Source of the DNA: Morinoia aosen
Taxonomy: Eukaryota > Arthropoda > Malacostraca > Amphipoda > Talitridae
Direction of reading: 5' to 3'
Assembly (NCBI GenBank): GCA_030386875.1
Contig: CM059564.1
Location: forward strand, 44,722,075 to 44,786,074
Length of the DNA: 64,000 nt
The notes under the pieces are model-generated. The model was not told the origin of the DNA. It saw only the letters and a program-made list of their open reading frames with translations, and ran no database searches. The translations under genes were made by a program, and so were the position numbers. Positions 12,436 through 25,100 of this stretch are shown piece after piece (position 1 is the first letter of the stretch; each line of letters starts with the position of its first letter).

Positions 12436-14524
12436 AGGCCTCATGTCACTCACTGAATACCGGCATCATCCTTCCATTCAATGCACCACTCATAATGTAA
12501 TCACTCTGAAGTCATCCAATAATTGTCCCGTTGGTAATATATGGATATTATTATCAATCCTTCCCGTTAATAATAATTAAATATATATTTTCCACGCAAA
12601 TGTTAATTTTTGGTTAAAATTCAACATTTCGAAAATGAGTGCTCCCTGTTTTTCATTTTACTTAGCCCAAATTCAAATTGGTTTCTATGAATGCCTGATT
12701 AGCGTATACATGAAGTGAAATAATATGTCTTATGCTTTATTCAGGATGCGCTAGTTTGATATTTTTAACTTTCATTAAAAGCAACTTGCATGATGCGTTG
12801 GTTTCAAAACATTTGAACAGATGTGCGAGTTTCTTGGACCGTTTTGCAGAGCCGCACAGAACTGAGACAACAAGATCAAGATGTGAAATTCTTGCGGTTC
12901 CATTTAGAAATTACTACGAAAAAAGAGATGAGTCATAGAGGTTCTTCAGAGTCTTTGGGGTTTGTGATGTGAAGTCTGGTGACAGCTCAGAGTCTTAATT
13001 TACTAGAAAAGGGGCGTTTGGCACATTTCCAGCTCGAAGCTTTCGCTTTGGTTTCCCTTTTTGTTAAAGTTGTCGTTGGGCTTCGGCCGCGCTGCGACTC
13101 GAGGCAGGCACTTTGCTCCAAGTTACCACAAAAACTTGGAATTTGCCTCGCATTATCTACTCAAGAAAACAAAGAGAACCTGATTTAGCTTTTGAAAATC
13201 CAAGTTTTATGTTCCAGTTCTTCTTTGGCTTTCATACGTAGTTGGCTGCGAAGGAACTGTAATTCACTATATTCTGATGCAAAAGTTTTGATGATGAAAG
13301 TGCTTTTAGTTGAGCTGACATCATGGCATTATCATAAGCCAATATTTTACTATCATTGTTGCTTTGCTGTGTTGTTGCATTCATGTAGGTGTTATGTACA
13401 CTATGTTGCACATGTGTGCTTTGACTCATTTCGGAAAATTGAAGGAAGATGCTACGTGGATCTGGAGTTAAAGATGGCGTTTTGCAAGTCATGGAGTATT
13501 TGTGTACCCAAACATAAGTGAAGAACTACGCAGAAATATGTGAAATTTAAAAAGTATTTTTTAATTTATAATCTCTGGTTAAATAAGAAGCCTGGCTTCT
13601 CTCTCCATGCTCTCAGTGAGTTGAGGAAAAAATGAAACTGAAGAGCAGTGATGGAATAATTGTCAACACAACCAAAATGCAGTGCATTTGTTCCTGTCCT
13701 GAGTTTATAGAAAGACTTCCGCACTGGATGATAAATTGAGAGAAAACGAAATATTTAAACTAGATGAGAGTTGCCAGAGCGTTCAGAAATTGTCTTTTAA
13801 AATTGTTTCCTCCAGGCTGCAGCGTATTTTTAAACTCTGATATCTCATTGACCAGAAATTGTACTACTGAATTATTCACGGCTTGCAGTATACGTCAGCA
13901 GGCACTTTTACGACATTTGAGAGTCTTATTTCTTAAGTCTTTGCCTTAAATTTTATTTTTTAAGCCAAGTCCTATTTCTTAAGTCAAGTCTTATTTCTTT
14001 GCAAGTTTGATGTCACAAGGCATGTAGCCACCAAGAGTTACGTCAGGTCATGTTGTGCGATATGCGTATGTCGTAGCACGTGACCGTCACGTATATGGGC
14101 GCCAGCTTGTGGTGCCCTGCTGTGGTGTGCGCAGGGCTGTTGCGTCACGTAGTGCAAGAGGTGTATTTTCCTGCTGTGGTGTACGTACTTTTATTATTGT
14201 TTTTAGGAACTTGTTTCTATTCATCAGAGGTATTTTATATTTTTATACTTTGTTAGTATGTCAGAGGATATTTTTTCGTTAAAAGCATATAGCCAAATAC
14301 CTGGTCACGTATAGTAGAAATTCTTAAATAAGTCTATTGAGTTTTATTCTTGTGTGGAAACAACTTGAGTTAAGTGTTGAATATTTTCTAAGTTTTATTC
14401 TAGGTCTAGAAAATTATTCGTATTGGTTTGCTGTATTTGTGAAATCTAGCTTCAAGAAAAATATAATTTTTATCATTCATGCCCAGTACGTACACAGGTC
14501 ATGTATGTCTTGAGCGGCTCATAG

Positions 14525-14650
14525 ACGATCAATTTAATTGTCAATATCATTGACTCAATATATTGATGAAATTTTTTTTGCCCGCTAAGTCAATTATTTG
14601 ACGGTCGTCAATCAAGCCCACAGATGATCAATTAAATTGTCAATATTCAT
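14525..14650 (+). repeat. Direct repeat gatcaatttaattgtcaata
   Basis: Near-identical 20-bp copies about 100 bp apart (14528 and 14628), in sequence rich in tcaat motifs. Confidence 0.65.
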
Positions 14651-15264
14651 TATTGAAAATTATATTGAAAATAAAATCGATCGCCTATGGGCCTCTTTAC
14701 TCTAAATGCTTGAATTGTGTTGAGATTCGGGGATGGAGTAGGCATGGTTTTTTGAAGAGATATTGGGATGAAGGGAACTTCATAAAAACTCGCATTCAGG
14801 CCATCAACTGCCGAATAATTTGACTTGGCAAAACAGATGAAAAAGGCAATAGAATTTCTGGTAAAAGAACATGGAGAAATATTGAAGAAATTGGAATGAA
14901 AGAAAGACTTTAGAGAAAGGTTCATGATGTTGGTCATAAGTTTAGAGAGCACATCCAGGTTGTTAATTGTTTTTCGCCTAGCTCTCTGTTCACAAAAAAG
15001 CGAGCCCTGATCAAGTTAAAGTAGCAACAAAGAAATTTTCAATTCATCCAGTTGTAATGCATGTATGATACGCAATAGAAAAAATTTCTTCGAGTACTTT
15101 TTTCAAGATAACTTCAGTGAGATATATTGAATTTATGAGACATGTAAATTAGTTACAAAAACAGTGAGGGAATAATGGTGAGAGGAGACTGAAAAATGTG
15201 TATCAAGGAAGAATATTGCACAGAAGAGCTGCGTAAAATTCGGAATCTGTGTCTAGGCTCTGGT

Positions 15265-15547
15265 CACGGTAGAAGCAACAAGGTAGGGTCAAACCAGTCT
15301 TTTTTTTGTCGACCGTGTGGCAACGGTGACGTCATAACAACGACCCAATAGCAGCCCAATAGCAGCGCTCATATTGCATCTGACAACACTGCTAGCCCAA
15401 AATCCGGCACCGCTATTGGCCTCACGACAGATCGCAATGGTGACGTCATAAAGTTTGTTCGAAATAAAACTGTTCTATTGGCTAGCCGAAAGATAGGAGA
15501 TGTATTTTCCCATATAGAAAAGACTCTACCTTGTTTCCTCTACCGTG
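15265..15547 (+). mobile_element. hAT-like MITE, copy 2 (283 bp) with perfect 8-bp TSD
   Basis: Terminal inverted repeats are of the form CACGGTAGARGMAACAAGGT. A direct repeat GCTCTGGT flanks both ends (15257-15264 and 15548-15555). The 8-bp duplication and CA-starting TIR point to the hAT superfamily. The interior has two copies of the palindrome TGACGTCA. Confidence 0.93.
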
Positions 15548-16785
15548 GCTCTGGTGATCGCATGAGGTTACTAACACGAATGGTAACCTTCACAAAATTT
15601 ATTGGGGTAGGCGCTGTGCTCTAGCCAGTATTTAGATATTCTCGATGTCCATTACGAGGCCGATTTCTTGTGCGTGTTAGTAGACGTTATTAACTTCTTT
15701 GCGTAAGCTGAAGGCTTTCTGAAGTTCAATTTTCTCTAATGGACTTCTCGGCGAGTCTCACCGATGATGGACAGTTGAGGTATTAAATTGTGTATAAAAC
15801 GTTCTTCTTTTTATCATCGCTTCTGCGGCCTTTCATATTAAACGATTGTTTCTTTAAACTGTGCTACGATTTAATATTTTGTTTTTCATTGAAAGATTTT
15901 AAATTTCTGCTACTAGATTTTTTGTTCCTTTCAAGTATGATTGAAACTTATGCAGTTCCATTTTGACTTATATCTGATTCTCATTAGTGAGATTCAATGA
16001 TGATCTAGTAAATTCTATCTAGAAATTTTACTGAACATCCATTTTTTTTCAACAACCTTTCATTTCCTTTAAATCTTACTTTCTCGCAATCTCGACGGAA
16101 GAGAGTGCATTAGCTGGCTTAAAAGAAGATCTTCCAGCATTATTTTATTCATTTATCAAATAATGACATGCGATTGGAAAGCATCAGTCGTTGGTTGTAA
16201 GTAGACTTATCGTGCATCAAACGTGACATATAAATTTTTTTTTGGCAATTTAAATGTTAAGGAAAATAATTTTTTCTTCTTCTTCAGTTACGACAGTCAA
16301 TTATGCATTATTATAACAGAGTTGATATGATGTAGAAAGTCTGGAATAAATTCTGCAGGGACAGCAGTGAGACAATCATCTCCACAAAATATAGGTTGCC
16401 AGGAGAGATAAACAAAGATCAGCTTTCTCATTCGCTGCATTGGTAACTCTGCAATGACAACTGATATCGGTGAGCCCGATGGAACTTTTTAGACTTACTT
16501 GTAAAGTTTGTAACCATGCAAGAAGGTGGTCGCTTCAACTTAAGAAAACATTGCTCGTGCTGCATTACTTCAGGAGTTTCCTGCATTGCTCTATCGACTA
16601 TATGATTTGATGAGCTATTAATACCTCAAATTACTTTACTGTTAATTTTTTTCTGAATTCTAAGTTTGTGGTTCTTTTCTCACTATTAAAACCCGATTTT
16701 TTTAATTAGCTCAAAATACCCGTGGAATCTAATGTTTTCACATCTGTGTATTTTTATAAAAATAAAATAACCGAAGTAAAGGTTA

Positions 16786-16927
16786 ATAAAACACAAGTAA
16801 GATACTAAATTTTTCATGTCAAGCTCTCTGTTCTCTAAAATCCAGTTATTATAAAAGCAAATAGCTTAATTTTAGCGAACAGAGAACTAATCATGACAAA
16901 TTTAGTACCCTTGTTGTGTTTCATTTA
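16786..16927 (+). mobile_element. Foldback hairpin, about 61-bp arms
   Basis: aataaaacacaagtaagata... on the left pairs with ...cccttgttgtgtttcatt on the right. The shared core tactaaattt / aaatttagta and ctctgttctctaaaat / attttagcgaacagag gives about 77 percent pairing. Confidence 0.75.
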
Positions 16928-17640
16928 CCTGTAACTAATAATGGATCCCAGAAGTCCAACAGATGAGGTTCGGCTAATAATTCTGATATTGAAGACAACG
17001 ACGCTAACTTTAAGCCAGAAAATAAATAAATATTGTTAATAGGAGTCCCAAAATACGGAACCTCGCAAGAATTTTTAGAGGCGGCTCGGGCACCTGCGAG
17101 ACTTGCTTCAGGGAAATGAAGTTAGCCGAACTGAACTTTTCCCTCCCCAGAATTCCGATACTTGAGAAATGCTTTTAGAAGCATAATCTCACAACACTCG
17201 TCAGAAACGCGTTACGAAGTCATTTTCCAAAGTTATGGAGAACTGTGTGTCGATCTAATGCGGGCGCTGATTGCTTCTTCGCTTAAATGTTTTTGAGTTT
17301 GGTAATATTTTGTTAGGAATGAGTTTTGTGCAGTAAGTTGTGACGAGCGTTCGTGGTGCCTTTCTTTTCATTTCATCGCACATGTAATTTGAATCAGATT
17401 GAATTTACATGAAAATTTGTAACGGTTGCTTATTGATTGTTTTGATTATATAATCTGAAAAATGATTGCTGATATTGCATAATACTTCCCCTGAAATGTG
17501 AAGTTAAGTTCAGAAATATGTTATACCACTGTTATATGTTCATATGCCAAGCCACTGTTAAATATTCTCAACACAATCACACAAATATTCCACAAAAGTT
17601 TCCAAACGCTCACTAGAAGTACTTGAAAAGTTCGGGTGAT

Positions 17641-18330
17641 CACTTGTTTTCTATAAAAAGTCTCGCTGGTCCAATCGCGGAGTGTTGCGCAGCCTATCCA
17701 AAAAGGGTCGGCAGCGAGCAACGCTATGCCTCTTTAATGCTTTCTTGCAAATGGTCAGGAGGTAATAAATTGTCTCGCCACGACCTAATGGTGCAGAACA
17801 GCCTTACACAGCCTTTTGGAATGATTCAAACTGCTGCAGTCCCTGCCTTTCTCGGGGACAACCATTTGCATTGCAACCCTCACACCTACAAGGGTCCATT
17901 GTACGAAAGACCTTCGCAAGCCAGCCTTGCATCGCACCGATCAATGCTGAATGCATTGCATTGATTAGCAAATAGACCATTCAGAGCATCGATTAATACT
18001 CCATGCAGCGTTCTGATCAATATGTTGATCTGATTACAGTCTCGTTGCCTTAGATTTGGCGCGGAGTTCGTCAGAGGGGTCGGTACCAGACACAAATTTC
18101 GGAGTGTGTTTGGCCACAAACTCGGTGCGGTCGGAATGTCTTCCATCGACTGCCTCTGACTCGCCTCAGTGCTAAAATTGGCGCCTCGAGCTAATTTTAA
18201 ATAATACGGAGACTCGTTGTGCCTTCTATTTTTCTTCGCACTCAGGGCAACGACAATAACGGTCTGATCAAACAGGTTATTGGCAATGATGCTTGAGGTA
18301 TTTTTGACTAGAAAAGATGGAGCTCTATAG
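17641..18330. other. GC-elevated patch upstream of dpr
   Basis: Noticeably richer in G+C than its flanks, with overlapping open frames on both strands (113 codons plus, 158 codons minus) and no recognisable protein. It could be an untranslated exon, a regulatory region or a decayed element; nothing decides between these. Confidence 0.3.
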
Positions 18331-18870
18331 ACTTTGAGTACATACCTGCTGAGACTTGTCAAATTATATTTTTCGATTGCTGCTCGAGGTCTGAGGCTTA
18401 TTTTAGTTCGAGCTGTTCATCAGATTAAGTTTCACATCGATCGTTGCTCAGAATTTCAATATTTTTTGAGGTTAAGTTCATTAGAGACCGGATGTCTTTG
18501 CTATTTTATTTTAATTCACTAAATAACATAATATTAGAAGGAATAGAGTTTCCCCATTTTGATTTTCTCGTTGCTCAGAGAATAAATATAAGTTGTTTTT
18601 CACGATACTTTTTCTTTTGGTGATTCTGAGTAATAGTCGTTCTCCCTAATTTTGAATCAGCAATAAATGCTTTTACTGAGCTTAAACGCTAATGTACAAA
18701 TTTCTTACTTTCACAAACGTTTTTGCAAGAGTCTTTGATTAATGATCTTTTTCACATCACGACAGTAGAAATTTACATCAGTCAAATGGAGGACAAATCG
18801 TGTATTTCCATTGTCATCAAACTGGTGGCATGCCGACCAAAGTCAGGTACTCGTATTTAAAGATCGCAAT

Positions 18871-19095
18871 GAGGTACATTGATCAATTAAAGCTAATTAA
18901 CAATTTGTTAACTATCAATAATTGATTAATCGCGATCAATTAACAATGATCATCATTTGAACAATTTACAATAAATAATAATTGATCAATTAACAATGTT
19001 GGATTAATATTGATCAACAATGAACAATAATTAAAAACTGATCAATTACGATTAATTAAAAATAATTGATCAATCATGAACAATTAACAATAATC
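18871..19095 (+). repeat. AT-rich degenerate repeat around TTGATCAATTAA
   Basis: At least eight variants of attgatcaattaacaat, many self-complementary at TGATCA. Probably a decayed tandem array. Confidence 0.75.
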
Positions 19096-19359
19096 ACTTC
19101 AAAGTTGAGGTTCATGCCATTGACAGCTGAACATGTGCAGTCCCACGTGCAACAGATCCACAGTGGTCAACATTAACATTGGAGCTGCATGAGTGTCTGC
19201 CTGGATATGGCACACACAGTGGGTCCACATCTCAGCGGTTTTGTCACAACGCTCTTAGTTTCACTTTCACTACCAAAATGGGTTGAAGATATGTGAGTGA
19301 TGTATTTTTTTCTCACTTAACGTGCGAAAGAAATTCGCGTGACATTTCGGAATCACTTT

Positions 19360-19560
19360 GTAACCAAGTTTGGCAAGGCTCAATATTCGGCGGAGAGACA
19401 TAACCGGGACGCAATTGGTGGCAGCGCGCAGTGATTGGGTTAGTGCCCCGTTGCGCTATTCCGTTTGGTGTTCGCTCACCTCCATGCAATCACACAAATG
19501 GTTCACCTGCCGCTGCCCAGTGACTCTCTCTCTCCCAGCTCAAAACGTTTTTTTGCTAAC
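19360..19560. promoter_or_regulatory. CpG-containing patch about 2.4 kb upstream of dpr exon 1
   Basis: Local GC rise with several CpGs (gggacgcaattggtggcagc, gcgcagtgattgggtt, ccccgttgcgc) in AT-rich DNA. It is a possible promoter or first untranslated exon of dpr by position only; no TATA or initiator is clear. Confidence 0.2.
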
Positions 19561-20430
19561 TCTTGTATTCACTTAATCGCCAATACGTCCGCTTTGGCAA
19601 AAGTTTGCAACCTGAAAGGTCGTCGTGGAAAAACAATGCTCGGTTGCTTTCCGCATGAGGAATAGAGTTTGGAAATGATTGCTGAAAACCGTGAAGCTTG
19701 GCCGAAATTGCTTTCATCTAGATTAGAAATTTGTTTACTGCGCACGCGGAAAGTAAGCGAAAAAGATGAGGTTTTCACTTTCGGAGGTGCTGTCAATTTT
19801 GCAGTTCCTTTGAAAACATCCAAGCCTCGTTAGTTAAAGTACTCGTCTTGAATTTGTAAAATGCTCGGTCGATATTTTCATGTTAAACTGTTTTAGCGAA
19901 GACCGTGTACTCAAGGAAGAAAATTTTGTACACGCTATGTTTAAGTTATACATACGACAATGTAGAGTTCGAACCTCAATATGTATGAATCAAAATTAGA
20001 CCTGCTCATACAACTGATGTTGGGTTGAAGTCTTCAATATTATTGCTACATATAACATAGAGTATTTTCCCCGAAACTTAGAATTAGAGTATTTTTTTAA
20101 TCATAACTTCGAATTAGAGTATTTTTTATGATAACTTAGAATTAGAGCTTTCTTATCCATAACTCAAAGTAATTTTTACAATTGAGATTCACACGAATAG
20201 CGTCGGATCACTCGACGATTGATATATTTAATCCGCAAAAATATTGGTTTCGGGTGATTATTAGCTTCAGTGTTTCACCTCGGCGGGCTAACTATAATAT
20301 GTTGAGTTCGTAATTGCGCTGCGCCTTTCACCTACCTAGAGGCAGGAAATTATCAAAAATTCAATACATTGACGAGTTTCCAGGCACATTGGAAACACTG
20401 GACTTGAAGAGTTTAATTGATAATGCCATA

Positions 20431-20625
20431 CAGTATGTCCTACAAAAACCCGAACCGAGTATTTATTTTCCCGTACTAGTAATACCATCATAAGAATAAC
20501 AAAGGCATTTAATTTCAAGCAAATTTGTGCGGTATTCCTGATTGCTACTTATACGAAAAATAATTACGGGTATAACTGATACGGGAAAATAAATACTCGG
20601 TTCGGGTTTTGGGGGATGCACGGTA
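20431..20625 (+). mobile_element. Tc/mariner-like palindromic MITE, copy 2
   Basis: Same left end as 3039 after TA (cagtatgtcctacaaaaacc) and the same inverted right end aaatactcggttcgggtttt, with a decayed terminus. The centre is diverged. Confidence 0.85.
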
Positions 20626-21314
20626 CAATATTTCTTGGCATGCAAAGCACGCAGCTGCAGGAATAGCTGCTATATAAGAAAGTGCTGCAATGTGACAGCC
20701 CACTGTAATTTTGTGGTGGCTAGTTTGCAGGAGAAAATTGCCGCTTGGGTATGATAATTTATCTCTATACACTCATGACGTAGTTTAGAGTTTTTTGGGG
20801 TATATTGACGCAAACTTCGAATTTAATTTTTCACTGAAGCTTCTGCCTTCTTCAAAAACTTCAAAATGATTTACAAAGATTCTGCCGGTGAGAGTAGCTT
20901 TTTTCTTCGTATAAGGCATTCGACGTTGCAAAAAATCGAAGTATCCAATAATTTTTCCGCTTGAATACCTGAAGGCAAGAATCTATATTCTCAGATACTG
21001 ATTATTTGGTGAAGAACTTTCCAAACTTGCCGAAGAAGTAGAAAGTTTCAGAGTATAATAGGCCGCAGTTTGGCACTGGCCAGTATTGATTCAGTGCTTG
21101 CAATAACGCGAGGGATCCAATAACTTGAAATATTTCTGACAGCAAGTCCGATTGTGTCTGGGCTGCAATATCGGATTTTTTCCAGTAAATTCTTTAAACG
21201 CGAGCGTGCGTTCCACAACTCGAATTAAAACATACTAGTATACATTATGACCACTCTCGTGTGTTTGTACGCCAGTACCGCTGCTCGGGTTATACTTCAT
21301 CTGCTTGTACGAGT

Positions 21315-21365
21315 GCTGTATGTGTGTGTGTGTGAGAGTGCTGTGTGTGTATGCGTGTGCTGTAC
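21315..21365 (+). repeat. TG-rich microsatellite
   Basis: Stretches of (TG)n with gagtgctg interruptions. Confidence 0.7.
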
Positions 21366-21876
21366 GAGTATAACGTATAATGAATAATGAACTACCTTGA
21401 AAATCGATCAACATTTTCATTCTACTTCTATTGAACGTTCACATTGATTGCCGCACATAATTATACTAGATTCAACAGTGAAAAATTAATCAAAGTTTTT
21501 AAATTCAATAGATTTTAGTCTTTGAAAACTAACCACGACCTTTTTAGAGGGTTGTGGGAACGCTTGTGGCCCTCATAATATTTATTTTGTTTGTATAGAG
21601 ATATTAAGTGATTGTATTCCTTACATGTTGTTCTATTCTTCAGAGGAACATGGCGTATCTCTACGTAGTTGTGCCTGGGACTTTATGGTGATGCACTTTG
21701 GATATCATCGTGTTTTGCCCCTATCATAAATAATACTCAATGTGATAGGCAAATATTTTTCAACACTCAAAATACGTTCAAATTATCACAATAATTTGTC
21801 ATATTTCAGCCTCTACATCTAGAGTTTAGGCTTAATTATGAGAGTGCATTTCCTTACGCTTTTATCTGATGTTGCA

Positions 21877-22129
21877 GGTGCTAGAGAGGAAAGAATGACG
21901 TGCTCAGAAGCAAGAAGTTGTTGCCGCAGTGTGAACACCCTCACAGTACGTCGCTCAGCGCCGCCCAATAGCCGCCCGAAGCTCAAGAGAGGCAAAGGCT
22001 CCCCCAACTCCAATATTGACTCCGAGGGCCACAGTGAAAGCGTCGTCAGGTCGCCAAAGATGAACTTCATCCAAATCAAAGGCCTCACTTACGTCGGCCT
22101 CATTCTTGTTTATGGATTAATGCTTCCAG
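21877..22129 (+). CDS. dpr: dpr exon 1: 5' end and signal peptide
   Basis: The first coding exon ends at CAG|GTGCGT (donor at 22130) in phase 1. A strong pyrimidine-rich acceptor (ctgatgttgcag) ends at 21876, so this is probably the second transcribed exon, with at least one untranslated exon upstream that I could not find. Two in-frame ATGs exist: 21895 (a 55-residue basic and serine-rich leader before the hydrophobic part) and 22060. The peptide from 22060, MNFIQIKGLTYVGLILVYG, looks like a normal signal peptide, so the protein may start there (292 residues). An ATG at 21838 is in frame but lies upstream of the probable acceptor. Confidence 0.8.
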
Positions 22130-25100
22130 GTGCGTCCCACAGATTTGCCTTTACTTCCTCGCCCTAATTTTGGTCGGGAAAGATCTCTGTCTGTGTGGTG
22201 CTTCACTTTACTGTAGAGTCTACTGCCGAACTAGACTTCAGGAGCAGAATTATTTTATATTTTGCTTTTTCAAAATCGTTCTTCTTGAAGCACGAAAATG
22301 TAGTTTTGCTCGCGCTGGGAAGTTGTGAATGTTTTGATGAGGTGTGTCATATATTCCAATTTACACCGAACTAAGATCCAGTGGGAGATTCCGAAGAAAT
22401 AACTCTGATGATCTTCATTTTTTAATATGATGTTATAAAGAACTATTCGAAATAGTTCTACACGATCGAATCTACATATAATGCCACAGAAGTTGATTCC
22501 AAAAACGAGCTCATCAACAAATCATAAAATTATCACCAGGAAAGGAGCGAATGTTGTACAAATTTAGCCTCCATGTTAGTTAGCTGTATTTTGCTGCCAT
22601 GAAGGATAAATTGGAGGGACATTTTCACGGTCTGTTTCCAGCCTTTCTTAGTGACCACAACTTGCTGCTACTGAGTTGTTTCTTTCATTGGCTCGGGCTT
22701 GGAACTTTCTTTTTGAAGTTACTTTCTAAATTTTCAATTTCTATTAGGTTGTTAGATTCTGTGGTGTGATTTCCGATTTGAAATGATTGATTTCTTGTTA
22801 AAATAAAAATTCGCTATTTAACGTAAATCAAATGAGCTTTTGAAGCAGGTTTATAGACGTGGAGGAGATCAAAATTTTTGCTCAGACCAAAAACCAAATT
22901 CTTATGACAAACGTTTCAAATATTTAAATTCATCGTAGCGCCTTAGGAAAAATATGATAACAAAGTAACGAAATAATAACATATGCATAAGATGGAATGA
23001 TTCTTGAAATGAGTACTTTGCAATGATAGAGTGAAACTTGATAATTGCAATTGTAAGATGGAGAGTCAATAGAAATCAAATGCACGTGAAGTGGCTTCTC
23101 ATAAATCAAAGGAAAGTTTCCAAGTAGTCGAGCAAATCTGCATTATATCGATAGAAACTTGCATACGCGTTATGAATCGCGTGTGTGGGTAATAGTTTCT
23201 TCATCATTATCAGCACGAAAAATCACGCAAAAAATGAAATCGTAAAACCAATTCTGATATGAGGGGCATTCTCAGCTTCGGGCTCGCTTTTTAAAGAACT
23301 CTAGAATTATTTCTAAGAACAATACGCCAATTATTGCAGGCAACAAATGTAATGGTTTGATGGTGGAAAATAAATTCAACTTCTTTTTTGGAATTTCGAT
23401 TTTGGCATCACAATCCTTGAACAAACAGCCTTTAATGTCTGAAATAAACTTTTTTGAAAATTTGAATAGCTTGTGGGCTTGCTCGGAAAACTCCATCGAT
23501 GTATGTACCTTGTACACCATATTTTTTATTCAGAAATAAAGGTGAAGTTCTGCTGCTCTGCCATGCAAATTACGGCCTGGGCGTGATGACCACTTTGGTC
23601 AGTCTCTTCCATCGATTGAGGGCAATTTTCTCAACCTTTCGGAAACCGACATTTTTTCTTATGCATCATTTATACAAGAGAAATTGTCTTTAGTATGTAT
23701 GCATTGATTTATTGATTGTTCACAATTTCTCACAGAGTTGTTTACCTCTTGTTTAACAGGTACGCTAGTTTACAACTTGTTGAAAAATCATGTTCTAGCT
23801 CATTCTAGTTTCATGACTACAAAATTGATTATTCATTATTCGTCCGAGCAATTAACAGTTTTTGTTCAGTCACAAAGACTCTTGTGGCTTTCGTTAATAC
23901 ATTCACACTTTTCTGCTCATCCATTAAACTCGCACATTTCCCTGCATGAATTTCTCTTTCGTAAATGTACCGTGCGCTGATCTGACTATTGCATGGAGCT
24001 GACGATTGCGGGTAAGTTTTTAAAAACGATTTGCATCTGTCTGACTACTGCATTGTTATTTCATGGATACGCACTCTGTTGGTATGATTTCTTCAGCTGG
24101 ATCTCACTTCTGTCGCAATGTGGATTTGAATGGATTTGTCCTGTATTGCTAGTCCTTCAGATTAATTTGACCTCCATTGATAGCCTTCGAATCGATTTGA
24201 CCTCTTATGGTAGAGTCCTTCAGATAAATTCACCATCTATTGATAGCCCTACATATAAATTTGGCCTCTATTGATGGTGTGCCTGCAAAATTTGTTCTAT
24301 ACGGCTGAATTTCTTATGTTTAATTACATTCAAATTTGCATATATTGCTGAACAAATCTCGAGTAAAATTTTGCATCTATTTGCGCTCTAATTGTAATGT
24401 AGATTTCACTTGCACGGAAATGTTTCTCTATTCTATGGCTACGCTGAGGTCGAGCCGTGATTTGAAGCTGTGTGTGAGGGCTGCAATCGATGCTCTAATG
24501 GCCCTTGATTACTTGGTAATTGGCCCAACTTTGAAGGATGGAGTGCCACCGTCACCCTTTGTTACAATCAAAAGCTTTAATGAGAAACCAACTAGATGGT
24601 GCGGCTGTCGGCCCCGTCCATGGCAACTGCCAATGAATATTAATGCAAGACATTGACTTCTGAGCCCAGGGACGGCCAAAGAGCTGTTAATGTGAGGAAT
24701 AGCTTAATACTTGCTTCCAAAATGGACCTACGAAGTTCGTGCAAATTTTCTACCTACACCAGAGTAGGATACGTTAGATCATGAGTCATGAACTGCCTAT
24801 AATTCATTCCTCAGATAAAAGTGAATGACTATGAAGCGTGTTGACGGAGTGACGTTAGAAAATGTGAAAACACTCTGGAGTGTTTTCCAGCAGTGGGTTC
24901 TGAGGTCGAAACTTCTCATTAAGATATTTGAAGAAAACACATGGATGTACGTATCGAAGGAGTAATTTCCTCACTGTACTGTATTTCAATAGAGTTGAAC
25001 AGGGTATTTGGTTTTATGGAAGTGTGCTGATCAAAATTAAATTAAAGGTTGCCTCAAGAAAATTTTTTCAAAAAAGTCTACTGCTGTGCACAGCAAGATA

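Larger units (their letters stand above)
12436..17640 (+). other. Intergenic DNA with a MITE and a hairpin, no gene seen
   Basis: Frames of 100-109 codons at 13192-13521 (plus) and 14650-14952 (minus) resemble no protein I know and have no GC or splice support. Confidence 0.55.

Noticed and set aside
13192-13521. 109-codon frame as a gene
   Set aside because: Opposite strand also open over the same stretch; cysteine- and histidine-rich by chance with no domain pattern.
17886-18362. 158-codon minus-strand gene
   Set aside because: No recognisable motif and an overlapping frame on the other strand; GC rise alone explains fewer stops.
21838-21876. ATG at 21838 as the dpr start
   Set aside because: It lies upstream of a strong acceptor (AG at 21875-21876), so it is probably intronic; starts at 21895 or 22060 are preferred.
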